The translations under genes were made by a program, and so were the position numbers. The notes below the pieces were generated by a model. It made no database searches, had not been told where the DNA came from, and worked only from the letters and a program-made list of their open reading frames with translations. Below are positions 49,441-60,544 of a DNA stretch of 64,000 nucleotides, one piece after another. Source of the stretch: Mesostigma viride (taxonomy: Eukaryota; Streptophyta; Mesostigmatophyceae; Mesostigmatales; Mesostigmataceae); assembly GCA_009746045.1 (NCBI GenBank), contig RPFO01000130.1, positions 2,202,125 through 2,266,124 on the forward strand. Reading direction: 5' to 3'. Position 1 is the stretch's first letter. The number at the start of each line of letters is the position of its first letter.

Positions 49441-49639
49441 TATTCATTGAGAATGATAAGTTACGGAGGTGAGAGGGGCATGCAACATAAGGAAAACCCG
49501 GAAAAGAAGAAGAACCCTGAAGAAATTAATAGGAATCTGACACGGACATCCAAGGATCACGCCAGCTGCACAAGGTACAACTAACTACATCACAAAACTA
49601 CTGTATATATATATGGACATCTTGTGTGTATCTATATAT

Positions 49640-49965
49640 ACTAAAAACCATAATTACTTACATCAGAGTGAAGGCACCCAAACATAACCAAAGCCAACGC
49701 TATAAACAAGAGACTACCACTACAAAATACAAGGAACGACAAGCCGGCATGGGACACTCCACACAGTGGAACAAAGTTAAACAGCCTAACAACCGTGCTG
49801 CGCCGCAAAGTCAGCCCGGGTGCGGCGGAGCAAGATGTCAGCCACAGCCCGGGTAAGCGCTACTGAAAGGCGTTGGCGCCAGTACGATGTCCAGGTCTAT
49901 CCGCGCCGACCAAGGGACCCGCTGGCCCTCCAGGTCCAGGCGGTCCTCCCGGAGCCGGTAACACT
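49640..49965 (-). mobile_element. RLE LINE 3' fragment (minus), copy c
   Basis: The minus strand reads the same C-terminal codons and a 3' UTR ending CTGATGTAAGTAATTATGG. More diverged than copy b. Confidence 0.75.
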
Positions 49966-50299
49966 CCTTAACACGAGAAGCTGGCGGTCAGGGTATATGC
50001 TGTATGTATACATATGCTGTATGTTTACATATGCTGTGTATCAACAAGACCACCAGTGTATATACATAATTATTAATTAATAAATTAATTATCACGTAGA
50101 CTGTATATACACCATGAATCAACTGCATTGTATGTATACACCATAAGACGGGCATAACTGACCACCAAACGCGTCAGTCGTCCCTTCATAATTGCATTAG
50201 TATGTTTGGCCAATGGCTATTTGAGCCTCACATAATTCCATTGACTGACGATTTGTCACCACCGGGCAACAGCTGCTACCGGCTGCCTTCTATTTACCT

Positions 50300-50563
50300 A
50301 TATAGTTGAGTGCTGATGTCAATAGACACACCCATGCGCCCACCCACCATCTGCGCGCTGTGGCTGTCCTCCAACACCCGCACGGGGGGTGCCGCCGCCG
50401 CTGCATTCGCCCGCCGCCCCACCCCCAGCCACCCCCCTCCGGAGCCCTTGCTTCCGCACGACTCCTCTTCGGATGCGGACACTGCCGCGCGCTCGGAGGC
50501 AAAGTGGTCGGCGGTGGAGGCGAACCAGTGCAGGGAATCGAATGAGTCTTCCAGGGAGAGGAC
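50300..50563 (-). CDS. Candidate downstream exon of a spliced minus-strand gene
   Basis: A long pyrimidine tract and CCCCCCCAG (AG at 50565-50564) precede a frame reading VLSLEDSFDSLHWFASTADH, then acidic Ser/Glu and Gly-rich sequence, to a stop near 50297. Natural composition and a strong acceptor argue for an exon. It is not in phase with the exon at 51615-51686, so another exon would be needed if they belong together. Confidence 0.4.
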
Positions 50564-50924
50564 CTGGGGGGGAAGGGTTCGCAAGCAGAGTGTGGGCGTT
50601 GCATGGGCAGTCGAGCACAGGCATGAGCATAGGTAAGGGATGTTGAGCATGACACGCAAGTGCTTGCACATATACTTGCAAACAGGTGTGTAGTACTCCT
50701 ACACACCATTAGCTCACGTGGTAAATCTAGCACAATTTCCGGATTACTGGCACCACTCTCCGGTAAAGAGTTTCGTCGCTGCGCGTTGGGCTGTAGCTTG
50801 GGATGCTTACGGGTCAGGAGACCCACATAGCCGCGGAATCATGCCCGAGGTCCTAGTTCGAATATGTGTTGGAGCTACTTGAACCTTCGCGTTTTTTCAC
50901 GTCCCCGCGCTCGGCAGCATTTAG

Positions 50925-51530
50925 TGCCCGGGTGTGAGCCTGTCGCGTCTAGGGTAGGCACATGTCCATGCCTAGCCCATCACGGATTAAGTCCACGGGT
51001 GGCGGCCCTGCCGCGCGCGGCCTGGGGCACGCCATGTGAGGACAAAACGGCCAGGCTGGGCGGGCTTGGTGCCAGCTTTAGTCTATCTGATGTGTCTACC
51101 TGATCTGTGCGGGCCAGGTGCCCGGCTAGGCCCAGGCGCCTGTGCCTAAGAATGTGAGAAACATAGGGCAAATCAGCGTACAAATCCTCATTAATAATGT
51201 GCAAACCAAAGGGAATATGAAGGGCCTTGCGCAGCATCTTGATGACGTTGCCGTCGAGTCGTTGCTCCAGCTCCTGCGTCAATGGCCAGATCTCGGCGCC
51301 GTAGGTCAGGATCGTCAGAATGACGACCTTGAAGAGGTCACGCTTGACGATCCGGGGTAGGGCGGGGTTGCTCCACCAGCGGCGGTCGCCTTGGAGTTGC
51401 GCCCATGCCATGCCTATCCTTGTCGTCAGGTCGTCCTCGCAGTCGGGAAGCCAACTTCCGAGCAGCTTGAAGCGTCCTAAAGTAGGGTAGTTGACCTCGG
51501 TGTCGTCTAAGAGGCAGAGTGGGGGCGGGG
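50925..51530 (-). pseudogene. APE-type LINE fragment, C-terminal region
   Basis: The minus strand has GRFKLLGSWLPDCEDDLTTR, KRDLFKVVILTILTYGAEIW, LEQRLDGNVIKMLRKALHI and RRLGLAGHLARTDQVDTS in one frame for 143 codons, then a frameshift. It lies between exons of the minus-strand gene, so it may be intronic. Confidence 0.83.
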
Positions 51531-51614
51531 GCCTGAATCATGCACACAGGCAAGTAAAGAGACAAGATGCAGAAATGTAAGAACTCTTGATGATAGTGGG
51601 AGACCAGCGCTTAC

Positions 51615-52381
51615 CTTTTACCTGAGGTTTTGCCTTAGTAGGGCCATATGCGTTATCGGCCACCTCTTCTTCCCCTTCAACAGCCTCTGCGAGACAGTTA
51701 GGTGTGCTTAAGCATACAACACCTTGTGTATTTCCTACCATCATCAATAACAAGGCAGTAGGCCTCACACTTTGTGTATTTCCTACCATCATCAATAACA
51801 ACCTTGGCAGCAGGCATCACACCATGTGTATTTCCTAACATCATCAATAACAAGGCAGCAGGCATCACACCATGTGTATTTCCTACCATCATCAATAACA
51901 AGGCAGCAGGCATCACACCATGTGTATTTCCTACCATCATCAATAACAAGGCAGCAGGCATCACACCATGTGTATTTCCTACCATCATCAATAACAAGGC
52001 AGCAGGCATCACACCATGTGTATTTCCTACCATCATCAATAACAAGGCAGCAGGCCTCACACCTTGTGTATTTCCTACCACCATCAATAACAAGGCAGCA
52101 GGCCTCACACCTTGTGTATTTCCTACCACCATCAATAACAAGGCAATAGGCCTCACACCATGATTATTTCCTAACATCATCAATAACAAGGCAGTAGGCC
52201 TCACTGCAATTGCAGCAAGTAACGTACGTCAACTAAATGGAAAAGGACATCATTGCGACCATTGCAGCAAAGGGATTTCAAAGGACTTACCTTCGGGCTT
52301 GCCTTTGGTTTTCCGCTCCAAAGCCTTCTTGCAGTGCTCTTTCCGGCCAGGGTTTTTATTCCAATGAAAAGGCTCCGTCAT
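51615..52381 (-). CDS. Unknown spliced gene, first two exons
   Basis: Exon 1 (52381-52291) begins ATG and encodes 30 basic residues (MTEPFHWNKNPGRKEHCKKA...) ending in phase 1 at the consensus donor G|GTAAGTCC. Exon 2 (51686-51615) follows acceptor CTGTCTCGCAG, encodes the acidic EAVEGEEEVADNAYG and ends in phase 1 at G|GTAAGC. The phases match. The intron holds a 48-bp minisatellite. No domain was recognised; a short Trp/Lys-rich start followed by an acidic stretch suggests a nuclear or DNA-binding protein, but that is a guess. Confidence 0.5.
51735..52205. repeat. 48-bp minisatellite, about 10 copies, intronic
   Basis: Unit AACAAGGCAGCAGGCATCAC...TTCCTACCATCATCAAT. The period is a multiple of three, so long 16-residue-repeat ORFs appear on both strands. 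They are repeat by-products inside the intron proposed above. Confidence 0.93.
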
Positions 52382-52399
52382 CTCAGGACTTCAAATAAA

Positions 52400-54325
52400 C
52401 GGACCCCTTGGCGCCCATGACCCCCCCCAAAATGTTCGCACACTAAGCTTCCCCGCAGGGGATCCTCCCTCACGGATGCCTGAGAAGCATATGTGATGCC
52501 TATCTCAGGCTACTAAAGTGTGCTTTTGTGCCAACAACCAAGTTGTTCAACCCAACAACAAGTTGAAACCCTCTTCCAAAATGCCCAACAAACTGGGCAT
52601 GTGGAGGACCACACACGCAGTATATAGATAGAAAATAGCCCAAATTTTTATCCAGCAGCCCATGGCTAGCTGCTCTATAAGCTAGCATATGGAATGCTAT
52701 CCTTTACTCAGCGGGAAAGTTGAAGAAATAAGTGGAACAACCTAACTGATGCATGTGCCACCACTGCATTGCGTCCAGCAAAATGCACACTGCCTCCTTT
52801 CTAACAAGCACGAGGTGCCAGCTCGTCAAAATTGGAGACAATGATGCCGCTGCTGAGGAAGACTGCATGAATTTCCTCGAACACAACTGTCTATAAGCAA
52901 AAGAAATCATGCGAACTCAAGCATGACAAATTCCCGACAGGTTGTGGGCCATGTGTTTTAGCAAGCCAGCCACGACATAGACGAAGCCGCTACAGAACCA
53001 TCCAGGAAAATAACGATGCAGCGCCAGGACCCGCAATTTAATGGCAGCATCTCGCCGGAAAGAAGGACAAAACTTACATTTGACGAGCTAAGAAAGCAGG
53101 AAAACGCTAGCGGCAGACGTATAATACAAGGGCGTGTCATAACGCGCATATTTTTGTGACCAGGCGCACAAGAAAGGCCAGCCTTTCATGGAGAGATCGG
53201 GCGCGCATCGCGCAGGCCTAAACGTCATCTTGCCGCAATTGACGGGAAAGGTAAAGAAAGCAGCAGGAATTTTTACGGATTCAACAAACATATCAGTATA
53301 CTAGCTTCCATTACAACCACGAAACTTACAAAACTCGACAATCACAGCCGTAGGCACCCATTATACTTCATTCATCCCGACAGAAATTTCAGGTCGGCCC
53401 CCCCCGTGCCGACGGTAAAGAAAAAAAAAAGACCTTGTATATCCCAACCATCCCGCCATGATTTAGAATCAGTAATTAACCTTGTCCATCTTCTTCGAGC
53501 AACTTTTCTGCCGTCCGCATGCATGCCCGATCTGTCACGTTTCCTGGGAAATCAGGAAATTGGTGTTGTTTATTTCATTTAACCGGGGTTAGTAAGTTAC
53601 GCCAGATTTGTCACGTTTCGCCTGCAATTGTCGCCATGGCCACTTGCCCACTTCCGGCTTTCCCGCAAGGGGTTTCTGAGAATTCAGAATTTCTTACTGG
53701 TGCTTAACCGTACGACGTTCGCCGGAAGTTAAATACAAATAGTCAAGATCCCTAGTTGCGGTAATGCATTAAAAGCTGGTTGCCACTTGGCGCTTGGATG
53801 ATCGGTGCCATGGGCTCTCATTATCTAAACTATACCATCGGCATGATGTAGGAGTCTGGGCAGTTACCAGTGAATTACCAATGCGTTTGGCACTTGGTTT
53901 GGTAATTGCGATCCTTGGCCCTTTGACCGTACCTAGTGATTACACTCACGGAGAGCACACGGAGCCCAATTTAAATTGACATCGCGCGCATTATCCCCGT
54001 AGAACAGTTTTCGGTAATCAGCAGCGAAACCTGGCGCACTGCAATATCTATTTGCGTGCTTACTCATTGTTTCCAATGTCGGTTCTGAAATCCAGCTCCG
54101 AGATGCACTGGAAGCCTCTAAGATCGCTAAACTGGCCAAGCTGCCATGTAGCATGAAGTCACAGCTCCTAGCTACTGGAGGATAGGCGACAAGTTATTAT
54201 AAAAGCACAGGTATAGAACGTGGTTTATTCTGCTACGTTGCATTCAAAGAACGCTTTATTCTTTTTAATAAAGAAACTCGGACCAAGATTGCGGAATCTC
54301 AAGCCTGACTAATGGGCTTATTCCC
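52400..54325. other. Region without recognisable gene
   Basis: Only short unrelated ORFs. A TATAAAAG motif at about 54197 and AATAAA near 54265 precede the next ORF. Confidence 0.4.
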
Positions 54326-55411
54326 ATGGAAACAACCGAGGAAGTCATGTCGCCTTCTGTGCGCTCGTGTGCAGCATGGTGGAAACTCAAGTCGCAGGAG
54401 GGAGGTATTTACGCTTCACAGCGCGCAGCTAAACGCACGGTGCCGCATTGCGAGGATAAAGGTTGTCAGACTGACCCAGTGGTCATACTAGACGCCTCAG
54501 CAACGGGGCAGGCTGACAACTTGAGAGGGGTCACGGCAACAGCCGAGCAAAAGGCGGATCATGTCGTCCGCGCTGGGAAGTTTGTAGCTGGGGCGTTGGC
54601 AGGACTATCGCAAGCTGAGGACGTTAGCAAACTCTGGGGCGCCGGGGATGAAGAAGAGCCTTCGGTTTCGAGATACCCACTTCCGGCTTGGCGGCGCCGG
54701 CAGCAAAGCCGATCCAAATCCACCAACGGGCACCCCTCCAGGCAGTCCAATGGGCGGCCTGCTGGAAATGTAGGCTATAATGGCGTCAGGCGCGACCTGG
54801 GCAACGTTGCGGACGCGAATTTTGACCTGAGAGGCTGGGCTAATTATAGCCTCAGCAACGGTTTTCCAGCATCCCCCATGGAGGCTTCCCGAGACCAAGG
54901 CACTGACGGGGAGTGGGGCGTGCTGACCCCCACCCGGCGAGGCACCATCGGGCAGCGACCGGACGACCCGCTGCTCAAGCAGCTACTGTCAACTGTCACG
55001 CTCGCGTACATGCTCCTCCAGGGGGACACCATCAACGGCCCTCTGCTGTTACGAGGGCCATGGCTAGGTTCTGATTTGGGAGGTGACGGCCCGGGTCCGG
55101 CCTGGCCAGCTGGCAGCCCATACTTTGGGGAAAAGAACGAGAGAGGACTGGGAGGGAGCCTGCGATCTGTGCCGGATGCCAGTAGAGCTTCTGGCAGGGG
55201 GATGCCGCCGGGCCTATGTTTGGGCCAGGAGGCATCGGGCGCAGGGTCCCTGGGCTTCAGCCAGCGCCTGGGCCTCAGCGGCGTGTTTGTGGAGAGCCCC
55301 GCACGGGTTGGCGAAGGTGATGATGCGGGTGCGATGATGCTGGTGAGTGAGGAAGGGCAGGGGAGGGGGAGGGGGAGGGGCAGGGGGAGGGGGTTCACAT
55401 CTCTATTGTGA
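54326..55411 (+). CDS. Unrecognised ORF, 361 codons, with Arg-Gly-rich C-terminus
   Basis: Mostly low-complexity, Gly/Ser/Arg-rich and probably disordered. It has a short Cys/Trp-containing N-terminus (SCAAWWKLKSQEGGIYASQR) and ends in repeated Gly-Arg (QGRGRGRGRGRG) of the kind found in RNA-binding proteins. A TATA-like box lies about 130 bp upstream. Downstream sequence reads plausibly in another frame for about 50 codons, hinting at a frameshift or intron. It could be a host gene or the gag of an unrecognised element. Confidence 0.45.
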   Translation: METTEEVMSPSVRSCAAWWKLKSQEGGIYASQRAAKRTVPHCEDKGCQTDPVVILDASATGQADNLRGVTATAEQKADHVVRAGKFVAGALAGLSQAEDVSKLWGAGDEEEPSVSRYPLPAWRRRQQSRSKSTNGHPSRQSNGRPAGNVGYNGVRRDLGNVADANFDLRGWANYSLSNGFPASPMEASRDQGTDGEWGVLTPTRRGTIGQRPDDPLLKQLLSTVTLAYMLLQGDTINGPLLLRGPWLGSDLGGDGPGPAWPAGSPYFGEKNERGLGGSLRSVPDASRASGRGMPPGLCLGQEASGAGSLGFSQRLGLSGVFVESPARVGEGDDAGAMMLVSEEGQGRGRGRGRGRGFTSLL

Positions 55412-56875
55412 GGTTTATGAAGAGTGACAGGGTTGTGCAAGTCCTTGCACTGTATGCAACCGGGGCTTCTTCCACGGCATGGGCTGATGTGTGGGCGTCT
55501 ACTTTAGCTGATCGCTGGGCTTCTGCGTTGGTAAAAGGGGATTAATGGCTGTGGGCTAACCTATTGTGTGGGCTGTTGTCGCTAAAGGGCTGAACCAGGT
55601 GGCCAGCAGGTGGTTCGTGGATGGCTTGTATGCGTGCATGGGGCGGGTGGGGGTCCCACGTTGTAGTCTGGACATGGCGGGACTGGACTTGTGGGCGTGC
55701 CTGAGGCTCAGGACCTTTTGTGACTGGTGTGCCTACTACTATGCTATTGCGCATATTGCGCCTGTTGTGCCTGTTGTGCCTGTTGGGACTATGTTGCCTA
55801 TTGTAGTTGCTGCGACAGTGTGGCTAGTTACTGTGGCTAGTATGTCCAGAATCAGCGCATTAGGGGTATAAAAAATTTTCATTTTTTTTTTTGTCAAGCT
55901 GAGATGCGTCCTATAGTGCCATGAATAGCACTCAGGGTTACTTAGTGCACGGGGTCCCTCGGAGTGAGCTAATTACCACGGCTGCTATCATTCCTCCCCT
56001 TGTGGCCCTATGCTTGAGGGGTTGCCTTGCAAGTCGATAGTTTCACTGTGGCATGCTCGGTATTTTTGAAGTGGAAGTGGCAAGTTGGAAAAAGCTTCCA
56101 AGTGTGCGCCGTTAGCGTGGTTGCATGGACGTCTTGCATGCGTAGCTAGGTACCAGGGTAAGGGCTCGTGAACCTGGCCTGCAAAAGTGTAGTGGGCCAA
56201 CCTTTTACCTTTTTCCCCAGATCGTTTGCGAGGAATTGCCTGACTTGAGGGCCTGCCTGTTGCTATGAAATTCCTGAATTTGCTCTGAGCGATTGCAGGG
56301 AGGAGGTACAGTAACGCCAGCAAGGCAAGTGCAGGATGATGGCGAGTTATCCCACGACGACCTTTCGGATGACGACCCAACACGCATCTGAGCCACAATC
56401 TTTTTTGCATTAAATTTCGGTACCCGTGGTACATTGATGATGACCCATTGTGCATGAGCCACCGGCCTTTCGCACATACAATGGTCATCACGTGTGATTT
56501 ATTTATATAGTTGTCTCACTTAATATGTACAGGCCTGTGTGTAGCTTGCAAAGGCATAACTTGAACTTTGGCAGGATTACGAATTTACGATGAGAGCAAA
56601 CAGAGGGAATATCGAGGAATCGCACATGAAGGCAAGGGCAACCAGTTGTTTTATCAATGAGCCAACATGCTGGGGCCCGAGACCGTGATGATGTGGACGC
56701 TACTAAGGCAGCTCAAGCCCGCCGTTCTCCCCGCCACACCAGCCTACCCACTCGTTGAGGAAATGGAATGGGGTCGAGTATGGCAGGAATTGCTAACCTT
56801 TACAAAGATGATGTTCATAGTTGCCCCTTTTAATATTTCAATTTTTTATCTGCAGATGCTGGCAAACGCTGATTA
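55412..56875. other. Region without recognisable gene
   Basis: A 167-codon minus-strand ORF (55988-56491) with one Leu-rich segment is the longest frame; no family was recognised and composition does not clearly favour coding. Confidence 0.35.
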
Positions 56876-57790
56876 ATTAATCTCGTGCTCCTGTTGGGGA
56901 GTCACGGAGCATTAACCCCGATGGATGGATGGATGTAAACAGTCCTACCGGTCAAATCTATCTACAACATCTATCTACAACATCAAAAGCCCCCTAGTCT
57001 AAGCTCGCTACTCTAGGGGACCTGTCTGGCGTGCTTCCCGTATCAAAGAGACAACCAGCGCAGGCCAGAAATCGGGAGAATCCGGACCATGGTAGCTCGA
57101 GCCTGCCGTTATCTTTTCCGCGTTTTCGAGTCGTTCAGGATGATGAAGATGAATGGTGATGGAAATGTGTATCCTTGTGCATTGAAATTATGGCTGGCTT
57201 ACGTGTGGAGCTTCCCGTATGTTTGCACACGCGGGCGCTTCCCCACGGAAGGGGGTTTGTTGTCCTCTATGACCTGGGCCCACTTGGCCTTGTCCATCAT
57301 CTTCTTCCAAATCACGGAGAGACCTAGCCCCCCCATGTCTGCGACTAGCTGTTTTTTGAAGGTGCGGGCCTTGCGGCGTCTAGCATCACGGGGCCCGGCC
57401 CACGTAAGGAGGTGCCGGCCAGGCTGAGCTGGGCGCAGCCCCGCGGGGGGGCCACGTGAGGTGTCTACCTGGTTGGTGCGAGCTAAGTGCCCTACTAGCT
57501 GCAGGCGCCGCTGCTTAATGGTGCTGGTGATATATGGCATGCCGAGGTACAGGTCCTCAATTGCGAACATGAGCCGCATAGCCTACTCGGAAAATGGATC
57601 GCAGCATGTTGGTGACTGCGCCGTCCAGCTTGCGAGCCAGGTCGGCGGTGAGGGTCCACGTCTCGGCCCCGTACGTAAGAACAGGGAGGGCGAGGACCTT
57701 GAACAGGTCCTGTTTCTCGATCTTGCCCAGGGGCTTGGGCCACAGATTTGCGAATCTGCTGGCAGAATCTGCGCTGGTTGCATGCAATGC
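56876..57790 (-). pseudogene. LINE B-type copy, C-terminal and 3' UTR (minus), with nested Penelope fragment
   Basis: The minus strand gives the post-RT region (KIEKQDLFKVLALPVLTYGA, RRLQLVGHLARTNQVDTS) from 57790, then, beyond a Penelope insertion, a 3' UTR (GGGGTTAATGCTCCGTGACT) ending in TTAATTAAT at 56876. It matches 59850-60430 on the other strand. Confidence 0.82.
57044..57208 (-). mobile_element. Penelope-like element 3' fragment (minus)
   Basis: Starts CAAAGAGACAACCAGCGCAG and is bounded by the 11-bp duplication GCTTCCCGTAT inside the LINE. Confidence 0.87.
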
Positions 57791-57824
57791 ATCTTTCGCA
57801 CGCCCCGCCGAGCAGCTTGCCACC

Positions 57825-60436
57825 TTTTTTGGGCCGTCGGATCGGATGGTGTGCCTTGACTATATCTGCGTACGCCGGGCTCAGCGCCCCTCAGTTGTTG
57901 TCTTGTTGATGCTCGCGTCCTGCTAGATTCTGTCAGCACGGTGGAATCTGATCATCGTCTCGTGCTCGCTCGCATCAGATTGCGATTTCCTGGGTTTCAA
58001 AACCGTCGCGACAGCTGGCGCCTCAGCCAGATCTTAAGGTGCTCCAGATTGTGCTGAAGGATGCCGACAAGATGTCAGCAGAAGAGCATGCCGCTATGTC
58101 GCACAGGGATGACTTTCTGGCAGTCTTCGACGCCAGGGGCAGCCGCCAGCAGTTACACGCCATTCCGCCCCCGGGTGACACTTCAGTGATCCTCCGTGGT
58201 GTCGCTGCCAAGTATCGCCTGGCTGCCCGCACCCTCCCCTCCTTGCCTCCGCGCCGACAGCTTGCTGTCCACCGTCACGCACCGACAGTGGTCGCCGCCA
58301 GGCAGATGCTCCGCCGCAACAGGGATCCGACCGCCACTACCTGGGCTGCAAGCAGCTCTGAGGGTCGCCTACGAGCAGGCTGAGAAGGCAGACGCTCAGC
58401 AGATGGTCAAGGACCTGCGCAGCTGCCAGCAGAAGCACGACGGCAAGGGGGCCTGGTTCTGGTACAAGCGCCTCGGGCTCCCGTACGGCCTCGGCCGGCC
58501 CCACCGCCACGACGTCCCTGGCGCCCCAGCCAAGCGGCTTCGTACCTGGGCTGCGGCCACGGCCGAGGTCGTGGGGACAGAGCTCTGCGCCGCCCCCGCC
58601 CCTGCTCCCAGCCGCCGCCGCCCGCCCGGCCGCCCTGGCTGGCCCCGCTGGGCCCCCGGCCCCGCCTATAGGTCAGCGGCGGACTACCTAGTCCCCCCGC
58701 TGATCGGCCCACTTGGCCGGACCCGTCCGACATGCCTCCTTTCACCTCTCGCGAGGTCACGGAGGCGGTCCAGCGCCTACGTTATGACGCAGCCGGCCAC
58801 CGGCTCCGACGAGATTCCTGCCGCAGTTGTGAAACTTGCAGCCGAATTCGAGGACACCGGTGTTATGCTGCTCTTCCGGGACATCTGCAACCGCCTTCTG
58901 CTGTCGTCGCAACCACCTCCAGCAGCCTGGCAACACAGTTTTCGCACGATGCTGTACAAGAACAAGGGGTCGCCAGCCGACCCCGGCAACTATAGAGGGG
59001 TGTGCATTCAAAGTGCCCCGGCCCTCAAGCTTCTTATGCGGCTCATCCTCAGAACCGCCTGCGCACGGCCCTGGATGGTCACCTCAGCGAGACTCAGCAC
59101 GGCTTCCGTTCAGGTCGCAACACAGTACAGGCACTCTTCGCTACTCGCCGACTGGTGGAGGAACTGCAACGCCTTCAGCCTTCGCCCACTGGTGAGTCCC
59201 CTTTAATTGCACCTTGTGCTGGTGGACTTCAATCACTTCATCAAAGCCTTCGATTCGGTTTTCTGGCCTGCGCTTTGGGACATCCTCGAGCTGTTCCGGA
59301 TCCCCTGCCCCCTTATTGCTGTCATCCGCAACCCGTGTATGAAGGGTCCACCACTTCGGTGCGCACTTCTTACGGGACCACGCCACCATGCCCTTTACAG
59401 AAGGGTGTGTGACAGGGCTGCGTGCTGTCGCCCTACCTGTTCATTATTGTGGTCGAATACGTAATGATTCAGGCGCGCAAGCGATTTGCCCGGGCGTTGT
59501 GGGTAGGGAACCAGGGGTGCAGGTTGCTAACAAATTCTGGCATGGGGGCACGGACACGGAGATTCGGCTGGCAGACATCATCTACGCAGACGACACCACC
59601 CTCTTCGAGGACACTGGGCACGTGCAGACATGGCTCGACTGCCTGGCTATCGAGGCCCGTGCAGTGGGGCTTGAGGTCAGCAAGAAGACAGAGGCCCTGG
59701 CGGTAGGGCTCACCCACTCACCACCACCCCTCTATCTCCTAGACGGCTCTCGAGTCCTGTATCGGGACCGCGTCAAGCTGCTGGGCAGCCTGCTTCCCAG
59801 CTGCGAGGTTGATGTGGACCATCGCATCTCCCTCGCCTGGTACGCTTTACGCCAGTACCGGGCCTTGTGGCGCAAGCCCCTGGGCAAGATCGAGAAACAG
59901 GACCTGTTTAAGGTCCTCGTCCTTCCTGTTCGCACATATGGGGCCGAGACGTGGACCCTCACCGCCGACCTGGCCCGCAAGCTGGACGGCGCGGTCACCA
60001 ACATGCTGCGCTCCATTTTCAGAGTAGGATATGCGGCTCACCGGTCCGCAATGAGGACCTGTATCAGGGCATGCCATATATCACCAGCACCATTAAGCAT
60101 CGGCGCCTGCAGCTAGTAGGGCACCTAGCTCGCACCAACCAGGTAGACACCTCATGACGTGGCCCCCCCGCGGGACTGCGACCAGCTCAGCCTGGCCGGC
60201 ACCTCCTGACGTGGGCCGGGCCCAGTGATGTTAGACGCCGCAAGGCCCGCACCTTCAAAGAACAGCTAGTAGAGGACATGGCCGTGATGCTGTTAGATAG
60301 ATGTTGTAGGTCGATGATGTAGATAGATTAGACCGGTAGGACTGTTTGCACCCACCCATCCATCGGGGTTAATGCTCCGTGACTCCCCAACGGGAGCACG
60401 AGTCTCATCAATTAATTAATTAATTAATTAATTAAT
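57825..60436 (+). pseudogene. APE-type LINE B, truncated in the endonuclease, through to its tail
   Basis: Begins within the APE domain (MVCLDYICVRRAQ, then ESDHRLVLARIRLRF after a frameshift). A linker follows, then RT pieces: SDEIPAAVVKLA, NYRGVCIQS, VDFNHFIKAFDSVFW (59222) and LADIIYADDTTLFED (about 59575). The C-terminal region has RRLQLVGHLARTNQVDTS. The 3' UTR ends in about seven AATT units. At least five frameshifts and an in-frame TGA make it non-functional. It is the most complete member of this LINE clade here apart from LINE A. Confidence 0.86.
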
Positions 60437-60527
60437 TGGGCCACAGGGCCCGGTATTGGCGTAAAGCGTGCCAGGCAGGGGAGATGCGGTGGGCCACATC
60501 AGCCTCGCAGCTGGGGAGGGGGCAAAC
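60437..60527 (-). pseudogene. Small LINE B-type fragment (minus)
   Basis: The reverse complement matches the CEVDVDHRISLAWYALRQYR region of LINE B. Confidence 0.65.
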
Positions 60528-60544
60528 GCTGATGGCATGTATAT

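Noticed and set aside
51698..52204. 16-residue-repeat ORFs on both strands
   Set aside because: Open only because the 48-bp minisatellite period is a multiple of three; the array lies between consensus splice sites.
55988..56491. 167-codon minus-strand ORF with a Leu-rich segment
   Set aside because: No recognisable family, no supporting context and unconvincing composition; left as unassigned.
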